From contig CM060069.1 in assembly GCA_030533445.1 (NCBI GenBank), positions 30,016,837-30,080,836 on the forward strand: a stretch of DNA of 64,000 nt. Direction: 5' to 3'. The position numbers and the translations under genes were made by a program. The notes beneath the pieces are model-generated. The model made no database searches, was not told the DNA's origin, and saw only the letters and a program-made list of their open reading frames with translations. Shown one piece after another: positions 11,690 to 25,686 of the stretch (positions within the stretch are counted from its first letter, which is position 1; each line of letters begins with the position of its first letter). Source of the DNA: Cyprinodon diabolis (taxonomy: Eukaryota > Chordata > Actinopteri > Cyprinodontiformes > Cyprinodontidae).

Positions 11690-13612
11690 GTGAAGTTTGA
11701 AAAGATTAAAGAGACATTTAGAATAGGAGTTAGAGTTACCTGACTGTGTTTGATAGGAGACATGATTATATCAGAGCTATAAGTCCTTATAGACATGTTT
11801 ACGTTTTGACTAGCTTTGCACTAACAGGGAAGAGTTGTGAGGTCATGGTCTTAAACAACATAGCAGCTCCACTGACTTGGGGCAATGGTGTAAATGAACT
11901 AAACTAAGGTCAGGGTTTTACGGAAAGAAAGACAAGGGAGGGAATTTTCTGCCACAGCAGTTACAACATGACTCAGTCCCAGCTGGTAAAAATGTATATG
12001 TGATGCAGCATTTGATGCAGAGCATCTGCAGTCCATCAACCTGTTTATTTCTCTATTAGTATTTCTATTGCAGTCAAGCCAGAAAAAACAGCTGATTTGC
12101 AAAGCTCTTTATCACAGTTTAGTCTGTGCATGTTTCAGAGATCATATTGATTTATGTATCACTGCATGAACTGTCTCTGGTTTATGAGTCATTGCATTCG
12201 ATCTTCAACATATTAAAGTGGAGGATTTCTCACAGCTTCATAAAAATATCTACTGATGCATTTAAAGTAGGGAACTGCATGTTTCCGTCTGCATTATAAG
12301 ATGTTTCATATAAAAGAAAAGTAATCTGCTGAACTAAAAATAATAAAACAACAACAACTACAACAGAATTACAAAATCAATGCAGATAAATTAACCTCCT
12401 TACCAGGAAAGACACTTACAATATTAAGATATCAATCAGTCACATGAAGCACCAGTTATACAGTATTATTTGTGGCTTTGCCCTGGCGTTTGAGTGTTTA
12501 TGTCCACGGTTAGAAATGTATGATTGATGTGCTTTGCAGGTGCTGTGTAACCCCAACCATTGATGGATTGACCCCTGAATCATTGGATTGAAATCTAGGG
12601 GGTGTTGGAGTTTATCCCTGTGTTATTGGCACGTCTGCTTTTTTATATATAAATATATTTTTTTTTACCTTCCTACCATCATCTTTCCTTTACCATAGTA
12701 AATCACTTTTTCTTTAACCAGGATTCTGTTATAGTTTTAATTTGCAGATACAAGATACTTTAGTTGAGTAGATATTTTCTTGCAGCTACTCACACAGAAT
12801 CATTCCAATGGGAGGACAATAAGTGCTAGATCAGTAATTAATCATTAAATAGTCGGACACTTTGATCATTTTACTAGAAATAATAATTAATTCTTCAGTT
12901 ACAGTTTCTGTTACATTCAGGTTTTTGTGAAATAAAAGGATTATTTCTGACTTCTTTCTTCAAAAAAAAAACAAACAAAAACATTTTAAATACAATTTTC
13001 TATTTCTATTGTTTTTCTTTTTTTTTGTAATCCTGGGATATTTACTTGTGAATTCACATGGATTTAAGAATGTATATGTTCAGGACATTAAACATAAAAA
13101 AATGTAACCTAAAACTGATTACAGACAGATTGACATAGACACACTTAAACATGCTACATCATTTCTGATTCCTGTGCCAACAGGCGGTCACAGGAGCTGA
13201 CATATGCTCCTCACTGCAGGATGTTAAGGCTCCAACACAGACAAGCATGCATGTCAGCTTAGCATTAACACAATGTTAGGCACACAACAGAGGCAAAATA
13301 TGCATTGCAGAGTAGTCCAAAGAAACCCACTTTGATTCATTTGTAAGACCTAATAAAAGCATTTAAAACACCAGAAGTTGGAAAAAAAAAAAAAATAATG
13401 GCTGCCATTAGCCTCATATTAGCAGTTGGTCCCTCTGTGTCAACATGCGTCTGTAAATTTGTCAACATAATAATACTACAATAATTACATTTTGTCTACT
13501 TGTTTTTGTGATATTTCTGAAAACCATGCTTGATTCCACCTATTTTTATACAGAACGTTACTTGAGGTAGGATAGATAGAAACGTTAACATAACCTATGG
13601 TAATTCAACTTA
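11690..13612. other. AT-rich non-coding stretch
   Basis: No exon or transposon recognised. There are poly-A and poly-T runs near 12,960 and 13,020. Confidence 0.4.
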
Positions 13613-13620
13613 ACCATGTT

Positions 13621-14675
13621 TAGGGCTGGGTAACGAACTTCGGTTCTTTTATGGTACCGACCGAAATGCTTCGGTTCTACAGAGTATCGAAACGTGCCTC
13701 GTCTTTCGGTACCAAGTTTCGGTGATTGGCTGTAACTTAATGTTATTGCGTCATCCAGGAAAAATACATAGGTGGTCACGCTTACAGCCAGGGTTCATGT
13801 GTATCTGTTGTGAACTGGTTGCGAGCGTCGTGGAACCCCTTTAAAATGCCCCCCAGGTCAAAAGTGTGGCTTCACTTTATTAAGACTGATGCCAATAGTG
13901 CGCAATGCAATACATCGTGCACGGAAACAATTTAAGAGCAGAAAGTTGCTCGGTGTTTGACTGCAAGAAGAGCGGACCGCAGCCGGCGCGACCATCCTCC
14001 TCTCAGCAGCCCATGGGCAGTGCAAAGCCAGAGCGAAGTGAATAATGCTGCTTTCAAACTGCACGCAGCAGGAGCAGCAAAATCACGTCTGCTGCTTCCT
14101 TTTTTGCTGCTTGTACCACCTTCTGACGCGCAGCTGAAGAAGCTTTGCTGCTCTGGCTGCGCGGTCGAAAAGTGGTTCTGACGCACGTTGGGCGGAGCAA
14201 CTCAACCCTTTATTTGCCTTGCAGCTATATTTGCTGTGATCAGTGGGAATAAAGTAGTTTTATTATGTTTTTAAGTGGGAAAATCCACCTGAAAACTTAA
14301 TCAGTGCAGTCAGTTCATCCTGCCTTCCAATATTCCTGTTGGAGCCGCTCAGACCCCCACATACCAGCGGTGCGCTGTCAGTAGGATCCCATTCAACGGG
14401 CTTGTTTGTCAGACATGGTAATTTTTCTAAAGGAAAACTGCTAAGTAAAAAGGTCCTCACAATGTAACAGTGAATATTAGACACTGACATTTTTTATTAT
14501 GTAAGAGGAAAAATGTAAATGGAAAAATCAGAGCTTAAAATAAAACTCAAGATTTGTACTTTTTTATGTTGTGTAATTTTCTTTTTCTTCGAATTGATAT
14601 TATAAAACCGGTATCGAAGTGAAGGTATCGGTATTGGTACCGGAACCGAAAATTTTTGAACAATACCCAGCCCTA
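13621..14675 (+). mobile_element. hAT-family transposon, non-autonomous, 8-bp TSD
   Basis: The element starts TAGGGCTGGGTA and ends with its inverse (TACCCAGCCCTA). It is flanked by the exact 8-bp duplication ACCATGTT at 13,613-13,620 and 14,676-14,683. An 8-bp duplication with short TIRs defines hAT elements. Subterminal regions repeat CGGTACC/GGTACCG-type motifs in both orientations, as expected for transposase binding sites. Inside, a short plus-strand frame at 13,846-13,935 looks like the start of a BED-finger transposase. The rest has no long frame, so the copy cannot move by itself. The exact duplication indicates modest age. Confidence 0.85.
13846..13935 (+). pseudogene. Transposase start, BED-finger remnant
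   Basis: A 29-codon frame opens at an ATG in the hAT element and reads MPPRSKVWLHFIKTD, then an AxCNxxxC segment before a TAA stop. The KVWxHF aromatic block followed by A-x-C resembles the opening of the BED zinc finger found at the N-terminus of hAT transposases. The spacing is C-x3-C rather than the usual C-x2-C, and the distal His residues are not found. A relict 5' end of the parental transposase is the simplest reading. Confidence 0.4.
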
Positions 14676-14814
14676 ACCATGTTACTTATTAATTCACAGA
14701 GTTTTACAATTAATATTTACAACTAGATGCTGTATGTTGTGTGTAATATGGTTTATAAAGAAATTATTGCACATGGGTGTATTGGATATTACATATTTGT
14801 CATATATGTTACAT

Positions 14815-15080
14815 TGGGGGACTGCACAGTAGGGCAGCAATGCTGCCTTGCCACAAGAAGGTTCCGGGTTCTTTCTGCATGGAGTTTGCATGTTCTCCCT
14901 GTGCATGCGTAGATTCTCTCTGGGTACTTCCTCCCACAGTCCAAAAACATGACTGTTATAATTGGCCTCTTTAAATTCTCCTTAAGTGTGAGTGTGAATG
15001 GTTATTTGTTCTGTTTGTCTTTGTGGAGATAGACACCAGCACCCCTGCCGACCCCAGCAGGGATAAGCGTGATGGAAAAT
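14815..15080 (+). repeat. tRNA-derived SINE-like repeat (common in fish)
   Basis: The segment contains GACTGCACAGTAGGGCAGCA, then GGTTCCGGGTTC, then TGGAGTTTGCATGTTCTCCC, TTCCTCCCACAGTCCAAAAA and CCCAGCAGGGATAAGCG, in that order. This block order is a very common teleost interspersed repeat with a tRNA-like head (A and B boxes). The B-box region is shortened relative to the usual GGTTCGAATCCC arrangement, indicating a small deletion. It ends in an AT-rich (TA)n tail. Confidence 0.65.
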
Positions 15081-15085
15081 TGATA

Positions 15086-18000
15086 TATATATACTCACAA
15101 ATATATAAATCCATTTATATAAATATACTCTCATATACTCACAAAGACCAAGACACATCAAACTGATAGAGTCATGTACAAATCACTCATTAAAGTATTT
15201 CCGGTATATTTTCAAAGCTGTTTTTTTTTTTGTCCCTTTGTTGTATCTTTTGCATCTCTGGCCTTGAGAAATGCATCCTACTGTATTTTTACCACAGTTA
15301 AATCACCTGAAAGCCTTTCACCTTATAGGATGGAGAAATACATGTTCAACTTAATACACCCCAGAAAAGGTAATAACAAGTAACAAAAAATCTATTTTGC
15401 TTGTAGAAAACAGCATTGTTTTTAATGACATGTTTACGGCACCTGCAGGGAGGTACAGTTAAACTTCAGCAAACGCACGATAAGGACTACCCATAGTGCA
15501 TGTCTGTGTAAATGACAGCAGGTCATCACTAATCACCCAGTGGGTGGAGATCCACATTAGTAGGTAGCTTGCTGAAAGAGTGATAGGTGCACAGGGAGGG
15601 GGGCTGATAGAGGATCAAGAAGGAAAAGTCACATGGGACAGCAGAGGACAAGATCCGAAGAGGGCATGCATGGCTACCTTCAGCTGTGAGGCTGCAACTA
15701 GCACGATGACTATGAGGATACCTGCAGCTGCTAAAAATAGCAATGACACAGCATTTACATTCCAGAATATAATGAGAAGCTTTCTCATAAGTTTTTCATG
15801 TCCTACACAACCTACAGTACTTTACCCCATTCAATCACATAAACATCCAACATTAGCAATTAAAGTTATTAATTACACGATTAAACTTTATTTCAGTTTA
15901 GTTTACTTATGTATCATCAATTTGCACAGTTTGCTCAATGTCCAAAATAATCCTAGCATATAGATTTCAAAGTCTATTACATAAAACCCAGTTACAAAAC
16001 GACGCAGTTCAACTCAGTTTATTTCAAAAGCAGGTAAATGAGATTTTCTTCCAAAACAGTTAGAGAGAGAGATGCTGCTAGTTATAGGGTGACTTCAAAA
16101 GACATGCTGTTCCAAAAATCAGTCAACAAAATCATTTCCTCGTGACTCAGCTTTCTGGCTCATACAGAAAGGGTCATTTTAGCCAACAGGGAGATATTCA
16201 TCAACCCAGCCAGCTCCAGACAGCGAGGTCAGGCCTGATGTGCAAGGTCCAATATGCAGGGAGCCCACAGCCTGTCAACTTTATTAAAAAAAAGGACTGT
16301 AACATCGAAACTTCAAATGCATGATTTCTTAAAAGATAAGTAGATCAGTTAGTACACATTTTCTGACAACTAAAGTTTAGGGTTCTAAAACAGGTATCTG
16401 AAATGATTAATGAAGTCTGAAAGCTAAGTTTTTTACATTAGATAGAAATTTTCAGAACTTTGACTGTTTTAAAACATGTTACCTTTTGGTAAATGCTAAA
16501 TAAGTTATCTGAAATGCAGTATCAACCATTCCCCACAGTTATTGTGAATCGTGAAAAGTAGGGTAGCAGTCACAAAGTGTCACAGTGAGAAGATACTGAG
16601 CTCTTTTCAAAGCTCAGGCTATAATAAATTGTATGCACCAGGGAAAACTAAAAATATGGGCAAGACAAGCTGACACACTGCATTTACAGAAAGTTGCACT
16701 TCATTCAGAACACCATCAATCATCCTTTACTGGTGGTTGAAGGCTTTTCTCTGAGCTGTGCGTTGAACTTGATCACAAAAAAGTGCAAAGACTGTTACAC
16801 AGTTCTAAATGCCAGGTTTATACAAGACAAAATAAAGAAATATATAGAATGAAGAAATATTTGATCAATACACTTTTTGTCCTAGATTACCTCACTGCAT
16901 CATTTTAGAATAAGACCCTTCTGCAAAGGTGCATTGGTTCTCACATCTCTAAGAGTTAGAAACAGATTTATTCTGTGTTTACAAATGTAAAAGTATTTTT
17001 TTACAGCAGTAAAATATTGGATGCAGCATTATAAATTATTTTTTTTAATCTATGATTTATTTTTTCTGCTTTGCAATGGTGGTAAAGAGGTTTCAATAAA
17101 AGTATAGGATTAATGGGTACATTTAATATATCTTAGAGGCGCATTTGTGACTTTGTGTGCTTTCCTCTCACCTTGGTTTCCCCCATGAGAGTTTGGTGCA
17201 GACACAGCAGCAGGACACACCCTGTCACCCTGTCAGTCAGTCTTATGCCCTAAAAAAGGCTGACTCAGACTTGCTGCTTCATTGCAATGCAGCCAAGATC
17301 AGCTGTCACAAATGGAAGACAAAACCAGTGTAAGAACTGGCGTACTGTACTTTTCTCTAAAGTAAATCAGTTACTCAAGTAAGCTGAAGCCATCTGATAA
17401 AGTTTGATTCTGTCAGAATTTGCTACTAAGGCTGTATCATAAATAAAACTAGAAAGGCAGGTAGTGCAAAAGCCTTAATTGTTTTAGCCAGGCATGACCA
17501 CCCTGTCTATGAGGTATTCATTCAATTCAACAGAAATAAAGTCTTGAGAGAGAAACTACCTCTGTGTTTGTACATTTTTTCCTCATTAGCACTCTGTAAT
17601 GCTTTCATGAAGGTAAGAATTTGAACATCCACTGAGTAGCATGTGTGGGGTTGATACAGCCATTAGTTGCTCTTTCTTTGGCCCTAGACTTCTCCTGGTG
17701 TGGATGAAGGCAATATCATTCCAGATTATCCTCTCTGTAGACCTAACTGTCGATTGCAGTTTGGACCTGTCCTACTTTGCATATTAGAAAGCCTCAGAGG
17801 GGCTTGGATGTGTCTTCACTCTGACTGAGTCTAAGAGCAGAAGAGCTCAACTATATCTTCCTGTTGACTTTTTTCATTATTTCAAATTAAGAAAGTACAA
17901 TACTGAAGCTGCTGATAAATATTTCTAAGGATGATACACTCTACATCAGTAGCTATCAGACAATTCCTAGTTTCAAAGATAAATGTCAAAAGGTGTGTGT

Positions 18001-19209
18001 GGGCTACCTATATTGTTTATCCAAAAAGCTGTTCAAAAAGATAATCACATTTTTTGGTGAAAAGGGAAAAGCAGTTATAAGTAGTCTATTTCTATGTTTA
18101 AATAATTTCTTATGTAGAATTCACAGTCATTATTATGATTTACAAAAGAGGAAGTGAAGGTTCCATTATGAAAACTCCTCACAGCTGCATATGTCATTAC
18201 TTTAAGCACTGATACAATACCACAGGCAGAAAGAAACGAGACAAAAAAACTTCCAAGTTTTAAAGGGTAAGAGTTGAATTATACATTTCAGCTTCTTGAT
18301 TGCATTACTGTGAAATTAACCAACAATAAACAATTTTCTATTTCAGAACCAGTAATGTAGATATTCTGTCAGAATACAAGTAGTTTTTTATTAGATTCTG
18401 CCTTTTGTCTTTAAATAGATTTATTCCTTTCAAATGATTCTTACAAATTCAGTGCATTTTAATAAATTCAGTGCATTTTATCATTCCCATTGTCCTGTCT
18501 AAATGTCCCTGCAGCTCATTTGCACATTTCAAACACTGTGAATATTTTATGTTGTCATTAATCACAGAGTTAGCTAAGCTGAAGCATAAGCTTTTAGCTC
18601 CGACCGCTTTAGACTTGCATTACAAAAATGCGATCATTGAAAAGTTCATGATGTACAATAGAGGAATCACGCAAAGTGAAAGTGAAAACATAGGGAGGAG
18701 TAAGCGATAGGATTAAAATGCAAGGACGCATCTGGATGTAATACAGCCAAGAGCAAGAACACGGCGATATAGACGCGTAGCTGATAGGGGGAAACACTAA
18801 GGGTGCTGTAAAGGAATGAGCAGTTCTTACAGTTTTCCTTCTTCCATCAGTTTAAAATTAAATTAGCAATGAAGTATTTATACAAGTGCAGCATGGATTT
18901 TCCAGCTCAGTGTCTCTGTTTCCAGTGGAATGCAGAGATAGAGCAAATACTGTTGTGATAATTATCTTCTTTCCTGCATTTTGTGTATAAAGTAAGATTT
19001 TCGTGAAATCTTGAAAACCTTCTATTGATGTCTAATATTATATATATGTAATTAAGGACCTTTTCAATGGCTTTTATTATTCTAACCTCAGCAATGTATA
19101 ATGTTTGGGCTTTTCAGATATATTATATTTGTTTTAATGTGTGCATGAGTTTAAGGGAAATTCCTTCATTAGATAGTTGTAGTGAATGATGAATTCCAAA
19201 GATGAAAGT
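15086..19209. other. Non-coding stretch, nothing recognised
   Basis: About 4 kb of AT-rich sequence. Slightly GC-richer patches at 15,560-15,740 and 17,150-17,330 hold no recognisable exon. A small tandem duplication of AAATTCAGTGCATTTTA occurs near 18,446-18,480. Confidence 0.4.
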
Positions 19210-19214
19210 TTTGC

Positions 19215-19699
19215 TGTCAGGAGTGGGTGGTGAGGTTGCTTGAGGACCCAGATGCAGAGACGAGTGACGCAGAGATGAGTTCTGAGAGATTTAATTGCAG
19301 ACCACAGGTAACAGAGGCAGAAATCCAACTTAAAATGTTAAACAAACCAAAACCATGGAGACATCAGGGGAAAACGAGCCTGAGGAGCGACGAGCTAAGA
19401 GGAAAACTACTGCAGCAACAGGACCAGCAACGACAAGGAACCAACAAGGCGAGACTGCAGAGGAAGAGTATGTAGCTGACTGATACAATGGCAGGGCTAA
19501 CGAGCTGACAAGGAGCAGGTGTGAGGAGACCACGAGGGAGCCAAGGGGAAAGAAACACACACAAGAAGGCAACAGAGGAAAACAACAGAAAAACCTGAGA
19601 ACTAACATAAATCTAGGAACTACAACAAAATAGGAATTAAACCAATAAAACTAGAAAACAAGGAGCAAAGTAAAGAACAACATAACCAAAACCATGACA
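19215..19699 (-). mobile_element. Solo LTR, TSD TTTGC
   Basis: A 485-bp segment starts TGTCAGGAGTGGG and ends ACCATGACA, bracketed by the exact duplication TTTGC at 19,210-19,214 and 19,700-19,704. On the minus strand an ATTAAA signal precedes a tail reading CTGGGTCCTC, so the element points left. Termini and 5-bp duplication fit a Ty3/gypsy LTR, but the body differs from the other solo LTRs here, so it is another family. No internal retroelement sequence flanks it. Overlapping open frames (73-92 codons) lie within it and have no domain. Confidence 0.8.
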
Positions 19700-19704
19700 T
19701 TTGC

Positions 19705-22700
19705 ATCTTTCCTTAGAAACATAACCTCCATTCACCATGTGGAAACTTATATGGATACACAAATACAGAATCACTAAGGTCGCTACAGATAATCAAGACT
19801 GAAGAAGTGGAAGAGATTTGGTGTTTTAATTATTCAAATGCTAACCTTATGTTTTTCTTACTTTTAAAAATAAAGAAAACTTAAAAATTCATTGTATTTT
19901 GCAGGTATGGATTAAGCCAGATTGGTACATGTCGTTCATTTTGAATTTTCAGGTGTTTGTCAATTCACATACCTTGCAACAATTCATCTTTCTTGCAAGG
20001 TAAGGCAAGGAAAAGTACATAGAAAGAAAATATGTTTTAAAAATTTATAATTTCAGAGTTTGATTACCTATCCCATTTTATAGCTGTGTTAATTCAGTTT
20101 TTTTTTTTTTATTCTACATAGATCTAAATGTAAAGAAAGCACATCAAGTCCTCTTTCATTTATAAAGTGTATCTATGGTTTGCTGTGTGCCACCAAATCT
20201 TTGCCCCCAAGGGTGGTCATTTAATAATTTCTGAATTATCAAGGATGGGGTTTCACTGACCTACAGTTAGAGGCAGTTCAAGGATTTGCCTGCCAGACTT
20301 GACAGCAAACACAGTACCTAAAAAATGTAGTATATGATTTGGACACGATATGGATCACTGGTGTGATAACATATTTACAACAGCACGTGTTTAAATTTTA
20401 AATTGGGGTGTTTTTAATATGTTATACAATTTCTTGATGGGTCCCAAATCTGTAGGTGCCAGGATTCAACAATGTCTGATGTAGTATCAGGTCTGTGAAA
20501 GGAAAAAATAATAATGTGACTAAAGTAACTTTTGTTAGAATTGCTCAGCAGTTTCCTCGCCTGTTTTTTACTTAACAAGGTTAATATAAAAATCAGAAAA
20601 AGGACCAATTTTTGATTTCAGATTATGTTGTTGATTTTTTATTTAATTTTGTAAAGGGATTATTGAAGTTAAGCATTTTGAGTAAAATGTATTTTTTTCT
20701 TGATTTTAAAACCATTGATATTTCTTTGGAGGTGTTTATTGGGTTTGCAATAAAATGTATCAAATTATCCAATAGTGAACCAAAAGATTAGGTTGAAATA
20801 TAAATAAATGATTAAAATTTTCTTGCTAAATAATAAGTAAATTTATTTTATTCACTGCAAGGTAGATATGATTACTTTTCCTGTCTTTGCTTTATTCAGT
20901 CAATTCAAACTTTTTTTGTTGGCAGCCAAAAATCAATCTAATAAAAACAAACAATAAACCTGTGAAAAAAATACATTTTGCAAATCTGTACTATCATATT
21001 ATTTCATTGTCAGGATTTGGAAGAAAACCATCATGAAAATACTTTTTCACCATGAATCCATTACATCCATTAACCCCCACAGGCACAGTAAAATGTGTTC
21101 AAGCACATGGATGGAGGGAGGGATGGAGGAAGATGATGGAGTTGGGGTGTGCCCGAGAGAGGCTGCTTCAGTGCATTAGTTGGCTCCTGCAAGCCACATG
21201 ATCTTGCAAACCTTCAGGAGTACTAATTCTATTACATAATGCCCTGTTACAGCTCTAAGGGTGTGTGAGTATCCTTTGTCTATATGTTAGTGTGTATGGC
21301 ACTATGCCAGTCCACATCATTCACTTTCACTTGGCCTCTAATTAACTTAGCAAATGTTAGGGATTTTGCTAATAACCCTCTGAGAGGTCAAACAGATCAC
21401 TAATGTGAGTAGATCAGCATGTTGGAAGGCTTAGGGAAATTATGTGTCTTCTTGCACATTGGAAAAATTTCTCAATGTTTTTTTGTTTTGCTTTATATGA
21501 GAAAGAAAATCTCTGAAGGTAAAGGATATGCGATTAGTAATAGTTTGTATGATAAATACTTCATTGTCAAAAGACATTTGAGATTTTCCCGTTTATATAC
21601 TGTTTAACATTTGTTTATCATCCTCAATAATTATGCACACCATAAAAACACAGATGCAATTCTCAATAAATGAAAGGACATTTTAGAAGAACCGTTATGA
21701 TATACAGCTTTATATTAGTGTGTTCTCAAATCTAGTTACTTTTCTTGGTTACAGGATGAATGATTGGTTACATGTTGAATAAGTGAACTAATTATTTTTT
21801 TTCTGTTAACGTTCAAGAAATTTAACAATCGAAAAACACTGGTTTATTTAAAGGGCATTACATTTTTTGCTGAAATTTCAGCCATAATTCTTTGACAATT
21901 TATGCAGAGTTTCTTTATTAATATTTGAGGGATTTCTTTTCATCCATCATGAGTTTGAGATCAGCATATGGCAATATCTAGAGTAATGTCAAGCTATTCA
22001 TAGGTCATGCTGATAAGTTGCATTTCTCAATGTGAGTAAAGAGGCAGCACCCCACTTATTCTTCCTTTCATTGTTTAATGCTCGCTCAGTGGCTCCACCC
22101 TTCATGCACCATAACTTTGTTTTGACGGACAGATTGGCGGCCTTGGAGTCTGTGTCTTGTGAGGTCATGGGATCACTCCATTTTGCAATAACAAAGACGG
22201 CGACAGACATGACAGCCAGGTGCAATTGGCTTCTGTTTTTGTAATGTTTCCGTTTGGTTGATCTGTTTATAGTGTTTTGTTTTGTTGTTTTTTGAGTTAG
22301 AAAAAAATAAAACATGGAATCAAATCATAAAATAAAGTAATAAGGCCTCTTTTATATGAGAGCAAATACATAAAATGAGGCAAATAAATGGCTTCTAATG
22401 AAAACACTAAATAAACAATTATGTATTAACATACAAAACATTTATATATTGTACCTTCAACTAAAATGAGAGGTTACAGATTATAATAAATTTGGCCCCA
22501 ATAGATACATAGAGTATCTGTATAATTTGCAAATAAGTCAAACTGTAGACTTAACTTGGTGTGAAGCAGCCAAAAAAAAAAAAACTGATAATGAACTTAG
22601 AATCAGCATAAATTGGGGAATCACTGATGCAGATTTTGAGTGTTCATATTTTACAGCAACAAGATAAATCTGTACAACATTAATAACTAGTAATCTGTCA

Positions 22701-25154
22701 TGAGTACAAACTTTCATCAATAAGACACTCCTTAACTGATCTCCATCTACAGGGTTAAATCATAACAACCACAGGAACATGTCACTTTAGATAGCCTGAC
22801 GATCACAAAGACTTTGCTGAAATACTTCCAGACGTCACTTCTACTCATCTCTGCAGGATAAAACTATACATGGCCTGGCATTTCAAGCAATACCCGTAAA
22901 TATTTTCCTTTGCAGATCCAAACTGGTGGGAAAACCATAAGCCTTCAGAAAAACACAATTTCTTAAATTGTTTAGTGGTAAAGAGTGAAAGATGTCTATT
23001 AAGATTAAATTTAACAGAACAAAGTTACTGTCCACAGATTAGACATGTCTAACCAGACATTCTTTTATGCAATCCCTTTGATCTGTGTATCAAAAACTGT
23101 CAATGTGCTAGATAACACCTCAGACAGATTTGATGACAATCCTCACTGTACTTCTATTCTGAAATCATCCATGTTGTTTCAGCAGGCAGAGATCCCAGGC
23201 AGATACGGTATCAGAGCAGATGCTTGGCTAGAACACTACAGTGGCGTGTAGACAGATAGGAAGCTCTGGTGTGTAATTCTAGGATGCCAGGTAAATATAG
23301 CCTGTAGCAGCTTTGGGATGGTCATGAGTGCTCCTCTGCTGTGCTCGACCTTGGCCTATCCTACCTCCCCTCTCCTCAAAGGGGATGAATAGACACAAAG
23401 TGCAACCTCTGTAGATTGCTGTGCAAAAACATACATCAAAGTTTTATCAGTGCTTTATGAATACCTTTAGATTGTTCTACTTTACTGACCATGTAATTAA
23501 CTCATTAAATAGCTATTTTAAATATATATACAATGTTTAAAATAGAAATCTGCCATTAAACATGTGTATGGTAAATGTAAATCCAGTATGCCCGAAAAAC
23601 TTGATTTCTATGCTTAATACGCTATGTAATGTTCCTGAAGTTCAATACTGACATTTAAGACCCTCCTGATATTAGGGAATTTTTAAAATGCTAAAAAGGA
23701 AATGGAAAGCTGAATTAAATCAATTTTCTTTTTTTTTTTCTTTTTACATTTCATTCATAAAGTACTTTAGGCATAATGGTTATTTAAATATATGCTTTTT
23801 CACAGTAAAGGAGCTAGTACGGGGTTACAAGAAAAGTTTGAACATAAATATCATAAACTATAATAAACTTGTTATTTTGATGGATTTTCTACCTTTTTTT
23901 TAAGGAAAGGCTAACTTTCTTGCTTTAAATAGATTAAGATAGATCTGCTAGCCATCCTGTATCATAACTAGAGGTAATTTAACATTCCATGATACAATGT
24001 CACATTTAGAGAACAAACCCATCTTTAAGCTGTTCCACCCCTACAATATGCTGCAACACCCTTAAAAAACTAAGGTAACAGCTTACCATTATGAATAAAA
24101 CACACAAAATCACAATTTTCTTTCTTAAAAGTTGGTATAACATGTTTCTAGTTTGTAGTATAATTTACAATACTATTCATATTTAGATTTTTTTTAAACT
24201 TTGCATTTTAATCAATAAAAATTAGTAGGGACTGTCGGTAAAGATGAACAAATCTAGATTTCTATATTGTAAGCTTTTAACCTTTGCCTGTTTTCACATA
24301 TTTTTACAACACTGAATAATTCACACAATATGTTCAATAAATTAGAATTACTAGATGTAATAAAAATAAATCATTTTTGACATTCACCATCTTGTATTGG
24401 ACCATAGCCAATAAATCAAGCCTTTTTAAAGAACACTCGACTGGGAACATGTTTGTTTCAGAACTACAATGACTATGGTAAGTAAACACATAATTTTGAA
24501 AACCAAAAGTAAAATCTTAGAAACAATCCTAAAAGGTAGAGGGAGCCTGAGCAGGGAGAACAGTATGGAAAGTGCTCACCTCCTCTTTTACTAGAGTGCC
24601 AAAAGGCGGCAGCATTTTGGACCAGCTGCAGGTGACGAAGAAGAGTGTTTTCCTTCCTAGTACATATAAAATGGTATTTTAATCTTGAACTAATGAATAA
24701 ATTATCCTAATAATGATCCTCTTCAAGGGCAAAACAACGTAAATACTGCAGGATATTACTTTAGAGATCGACTCAGCTGAAACAAGCTAGACAGGACATT
24801 TTCACTGATCTGTTTATAAAATATAAAACCATTATCAAATCATATCCTAAGATTCATGAAATGAGTACGAGTAAAATAATTTAAATGGACCTATTACACC
24901 ACTACACTCTGTTAACAAGTTTGTATCTCAAAAAAGGAACCATATATAAGTGGAATAAGATACTCTGTGTGCACACAAAGGACTTGCTGTCCATTAAAAG
25001 ATCTTTGGATCCATTTGGATCCAGCAGTTGTCTCTAAGTGCAAACCTGGAGGAAACAAATAAATGCATATGCCTGAAGAGCTTCAGCTTATGCACAATGG
25101 TAAGAGCTCCATGTTTTAAGGAGGTTTATGCCAAAGGTAAGGTCAAATCATGAC

Positions 25155-25155
<1 letters not shown>
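19705..25155. other. AT-rich non-coding stretch
   Basis: About 5.4 kb without a supported gene. A somewhat GC-richer patch at 22,020-22,250 is open in two frames but shows no domain or splice structure. Near 24,600-24,635, GGCGGCAGCATTTTGGACCA resembles part of an old LINE but is too short to classify. Confidence 0.4.

Positions 25156-25224
<69 letters not shown>
25156..25224. repeat. (AAT)n microsatellite
   Basis: About 23 uninterrupted AAT/ATA units, the purest trinucleotide tract in the window. Confidence 0.95.
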
Positions 25225-25229
<5 letters not shown>

Positions 25230-25684
25230 TGAATACCTGGAATGCTTCTCACTTCGGCTGACTACAGTCCAAAAGTAAATATAGTTTGTTTTACTACTAT
25301 ATACCCTATTGGAAATTAAATTTTTAAAGTTGCCATTTACAAATAATGAAGCAAAAAATTAGGAAAAACTCCTAAATAAAAGGGGACAAAACCAACTAGT
25401 TGGTAATCTACTATTCATTTGTGGCACTCATGGTTACTATTATGCAAAATGATGAAAATATGTTAAATCCCTTTTCCTGTGATAGTAGGATGCAAAGAAT
25501 GGGATTGGTTTTTATTCATGGCCAGAAGTTTTGTGTACTGTGTGGGTAAGAGCCTTGGAATTCAAGTTTTAACAGCCTGATTTGTCCTTTCCAAAATGTG
25601 TTGGGAAACCTGATTTTATCTAAAGAGAAACAATTCCCTGCTCCAAAATGGAAACTATGAACTCGACTTCAACTGTAAAGTGCT
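25225..25684. other. Non-coding spacer
   Basis: AT-rich sequence between the (AAT)n tract and the Tc1-like element. Nothing recognisable. Confidence 0.45.
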
Positions 25685-25686
25685 TA

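Noticed and set aside
14815..15080. Calling the tRNA-like head a tRNA gene
   Set aside because: It lacks a foldable cloverleaf and an intact B box and is followed by the body of a known type of interspersed repeat.
22020..22315. Frames of 70 and 105 codons on opposite strands in a GC-richer patch
   Set aside because: No recognised motif, no splice borders, and the minus frame runs into low-complexity Lys/Asn-rich sequence.
25156..25224. CRISPR-like or other regular repeat array
   Set aside because: A simple trinucleotide microsatellite without spacers; the window is vertebrate nuclear DNA.
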